From an uncultured Bacteroidota bacterium (lineage in GTDB: Bacteria > Bacteroidota > Bacteroidia > Chitinophagales > Chitinophagaceae): a stretch of 32,789 nt of DNA. Positions within the stretch are counted from its first letter, which is position 1; each line of letters opens with the position of its first letter. Shown here piece after piece: positions 30,885-32,789 of the stretch. The stretch covers positions 1-32,789 of the forward strand of contig CAIRTW010000106.1 of NCBI GenBank assembly GCA_903881585.1, given 5' to 3'. The notes beneath the pieces are model-generated. The model was not told the DNA's origin and did not search any database. It saw only the letters and a list, made by a program, of their open reading frames with translations. Made by a program: the position numbers and the translations under genes.

Positions 30885-31580
30885 CTACTTTTCATTGAAT
30901 AAGTGTCTCACATTTTCGATATAGTTCGTTCCCACAGGTATCTCCGTTTGGCCCAGGTGTATGGTCTTGTTCCTTAAAAATTTCACCTTGCTCAGAGAAA
31001 CAATGAAGGACCTGTGAACGCGGATAAATTCATCGGCGGGGAGTTTTTCAGACACGCTTTTCAGGCTCATGCGTACAAGGAGCGTCTTATCGTTATCGAA
31101 GTGGATCTTAAAATAATTGTCCAGGCCTTCGATGTACAGTATGTCCGCCAATGTAACCTTTACCAGGCTATAGTCCACACGTACAAATAGATATTGCTGT
31201 ACCTCGCTCTCTTTTTTGTGCAGGTATTGGTTGTATTCCTTTACTTTTTCCACTGCTTTCTTAAAGCGGTCGAACTCAAAAGGCTTCAGCAAGTAATCTA
31301 TAGCATCAAGGTTGAAGCCCTCAACAGCATATTCGGTATATGCGGTTGTGAAAATTACGAGGATGCTTTTATCCAGCTTCTTATACAGCTCGATGCCGGA
31401 TATTGAGGGCATATTGATGTCGAGGAAGAGCAGGTCAACCTTGTTATCCTCCAGGTATTGCAAGGCAGTACCCGTTTCGGTAAAAGTCTGTTTAAGATCC
31501 AAATAATCGATCTGGCTGCAAAAAGTTTTTATTACTTCGAGCGCCAATGGTTCATCATCTATAGCTATTGCGGTGATCAT
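30885..31580 (-). CDS. LytTR-family response regulator
   Basis: 231 residues. The receiver domain (1-120) has the acidic pair D8/D9 (AIDDEP), the phospho-acceptor D54 in LLFLDINMP, T in FTTAYTEYA, and K in LLKPFEF. A LytTR DNA-binding domain (about 130-231) follows, with EGLDNYFKIHFDNDKTLLVR, then FIRVHRSFIVSLSKV and VGTNYIENVRHLF. It binds DNA as a dimer when phosphorylated by the upstream kinase. The ATG at 31580 overlaps the kinase stop by one base (TGATG), so the pair is translationally coupled. A TTG at 31583 is the alternative. Target genes are not visible here. The neighbouring T9SS pair is on the same strand 260 bp downstream. Confidence 0.95.
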   Translation of the reverse strand: MITAIAIDDEPLALEVIKTFCSQIDYLDLKQTFTETGTALQYLEDNKVDLLFLDINMPSISGIELYKKLDKSILVIFTTAYTEYAVEGFNLDAIDYLLKPFEFDRFKKAVEKVKEYNQYLHKKESEVQQYLFVRVDYSLVKVTLADILYIEGLDNYFKIHFDNDKTLLVRMSLKSVSEKLPADEFIRVHRSFIVSLSKVKFLRNKTIHLGQTEIPVGTNYIENVRHLFNEK

Positions 31581-32641
31581 CAAAAAGTGATATTTAGTGA
31601 TACAGCGAAGTCATTCTCGCCGTCTCTTACAGTAATAATATGTTTTCCGGGATATAGCAAATTTAAGCGTTGTCTTGTAGTATTTATACCGAGGCTGGTG
31701 CCTTTATCAATATCGGGCCTAATATACACCTTAAAATTATAAACATACAGATGCAGGTCATTTTCATGCAAATATATCTGAATAAGGATGTCTGAATCAT
31801 CACTTGAATTAACGCCATATTTAAAAGCATTTTCAACAAACGGTATCAAAAGAAAGGGCGCAATGCGTTTGTCTTCTTCTTTGCCTTCGCCTGTGATCTC
31901 ATACCTGATCTTCACTTTATCAGAGAGCCTTAATCTTTGCAACTCTATATAATTTGAAATGTAAGACAGTTCTTTCGACAACGCCACATATCCCTGGTTA
32001 GCCTCGCTCACTGCATAGCGCATCATACCAGACAACTTTACTACTACATCGGGGGCTTTATCAGATTTTGTGAGCGTCAGGGAGTAAATGCTGTTGAGCG
32101 TGTTGAACAAAAAGTGTGGGTTAATCTGGGCTTTCAGAAAAGAGATCTGGGTATTGAGCATTTGTTTTTTGGTCTGCTGCAGCTGTTCATACAGACAAAG
32201 TGCAAATGAAGAAGCATCGACAATGATGAACATGAACAGATTGAAACCAGACAGCAGATGGGGATGCCCGGCAGGGACCATTTGATTTTGCCCCGTATGG
32301 GCCAGGTCGTTCATATCCGGCGGAATGAGCGTTTCGTGGGCCGGGAGAATGGCATAATTGAGAATGCAAAATATTGTAAAACAGCCCACCACCGATGCTA
32401 TCCACGGGGGATATTTGTGTTGGAGGTAGAACTGAGGTATGGCAAAATAGTAATTGAAATAAAAAACCGCGATCAGCAAAAGTGCATTATACCTACGCGA
32501 CGCCTCCCAGATATCCTCGAAGAGCCCGGCCACACTTATTCCATCTCTCCGCGGATTGAAAATAGCGGGCAGTGAAAGAAATATCAGCCAGCATATTACA
32601 TGGATTAAAATAGTAAATACCCTTCTTTGCTTAAGCGTCAT
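31580..32641 (-). CDS. LytS/YehU-type sensor histidine kinase
   Basis: 353 residues. Four transmembrane helices (about 8-26, 50-68, 80-98, 130-150) are joined by short loops with no large periplasmic sensor. A short coiled segment (LYEQLQQTKKQMLNTQISFL) and the His_kinase domain follow, with phospho-acceptor H176 in QINPHFLFNTLNS. The HATPase region shows LLIPFVENAFKYG (N box) and the DKGTSLGINTTRQRL G2-type loop. This is the 5TM/LytS-like class that partners LytTR regulators. It is the first gene of the operon with the response regulator. A TTTATTTG promoter-like box ends 2 nt before the ATG. Confidence 0.94.
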   Translation of the reverse strand: MTLKQRRVFTILIHVICWLIFLSLPAIFNPRRDGISVAGLFEDIWEASRRYNALLLIAVFYFNYYFAIPQFYLQHKYPPWIASVVGCFTIFCILNYAILPAHETLIPPDMNDLAHTGQNQMVPAGHPHLLSGFNLFMFIIVDASSFALCLYEQLQQTKKQMLNTQISFLKAQINPHFLFNTLNSIYSLTLTKSDKAPDVVVKLSGMMRYAVSEANQGYVALSKELSYISNYIELQRLRLSDKVKIRYEITGEGKEEDKRIAPFLLIPFVENAFKYGVNSSDDSDILIQIYLHENDLHLYVYNFKVYIRPDIDKGTSLGINTTRQRLNLLYPGKHIITVRDGENDFAVSLNITF

Positions 32642-32666
32642 CCAAATAAAGATAAAAATTCCTTTT

Positions 32667-32699
32667 GAAAAAAAGCCACCTTATTTTCATAAGGCGGCT
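32667..32699 (-). terminator. Intrinsic terminator of a gene beyond the right edge
   Basis: On the minus strand AGCCGCCTTA pairs with TAAGGTGGCT (one G-U pair) around TGAAAA, followed by seven T residues. It would end a minus-strand transcript arriving from the right. The last 90 bp of the window hold no supported gene. Confidence 0.75.
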
Positions 32700-32789
32700 C
32701 TTCTCCCTAATTAGGGCCTGCTGTTTAAGTCAGCCCACCCCGTTTATTTAAATTCAGTAAAAAAATAATTTCGGTAATCATTTCAGACA

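Overview
The window is chromosomal DNA of a Bacteroidota bacterium, most likely in or near the Chitinophagales/Sphingobacteriia. Three lines of evidence support this. It carries type IX secretion (T9SS) hallmarks: a type B C-terminal sorting domain protein paired with a PorP/SprF protein, plus a leftover type A sorting tail. Shine-Dalgarno sites are generally weak or absent. The Bacteroidota promoter element TAnnTTTG recurs just upstream of start codons. No genus can be assigned from the sequence alone. No rRNA, tRNA, CRISPR array or transposase was found.

Layout. 1-400: an XRE-type HTH gene cut by the left edge, then a remnant T9SS type A tail. 402-2488: a small GldL-motif membrane protein and the pyrimidine genes pyrB and pyrR on the minus strand. 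2500-8050: an NTF2-like protein, a small membrane protein, a lipoprotein, a CDF metal exporter, a GWxTD-domain protein and a WbqC-family protein. 8146-9789: adenine deaminase. 9990-11745: a small AT-rich island bounded by near-identical 21-bp direct repeats, holding a truncated SIR2-like gene and a small secreted protein. 11800-12613: group III truncated hemoglobin and an orphan FeoA. 12816-14201: a sensor histidine kinase split by one in-frame TAG. 14551-16833: a tail-specific protease (Prc).

17150-19600 holds small, mostly unrecognised genes, including a GNAT-like protein between two copies of a 60-bp repeat. 19584-21375 is a largely non-coding 1.8-kb stretch. It has DnaA-box-like sites, two long inverted repeats, two near-consensus promoters, a 49-aa membrane microprotein, and a probable RNA locus of about 490 nt. 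That RNA would carry two tandem copies of a palindrome-rich 130-bp unit and end in a terminator. 21376-25645: a DUF4189-like secreted protein, a CocE/NonD hydrolase split by one in-frame TGA, and an arylsulfotransferase-like protein. 25786-27417: an ABC-F ATPase with a degenerate second ATP site. 27612-30624: PorP/SprF and its type B T9SS cargo. 30885-32641: a LytS/LytTR two-component pair.

Functional links: pyrR and pyrB belong to UMP synthesis and salvage, and adenine deaminase adds purine salvage. The cargo/PorP pair is a surface or secretion module beside a LytTR two-component system. The most unusual signals are the tandem-palindrome RNA locus with its DnaA-box-like neighbour, the SIR2 mini-island, two otherwise intact genes each broken by a single stop codon, and a recurring 7-bp periodicity in many intergenic spacers.
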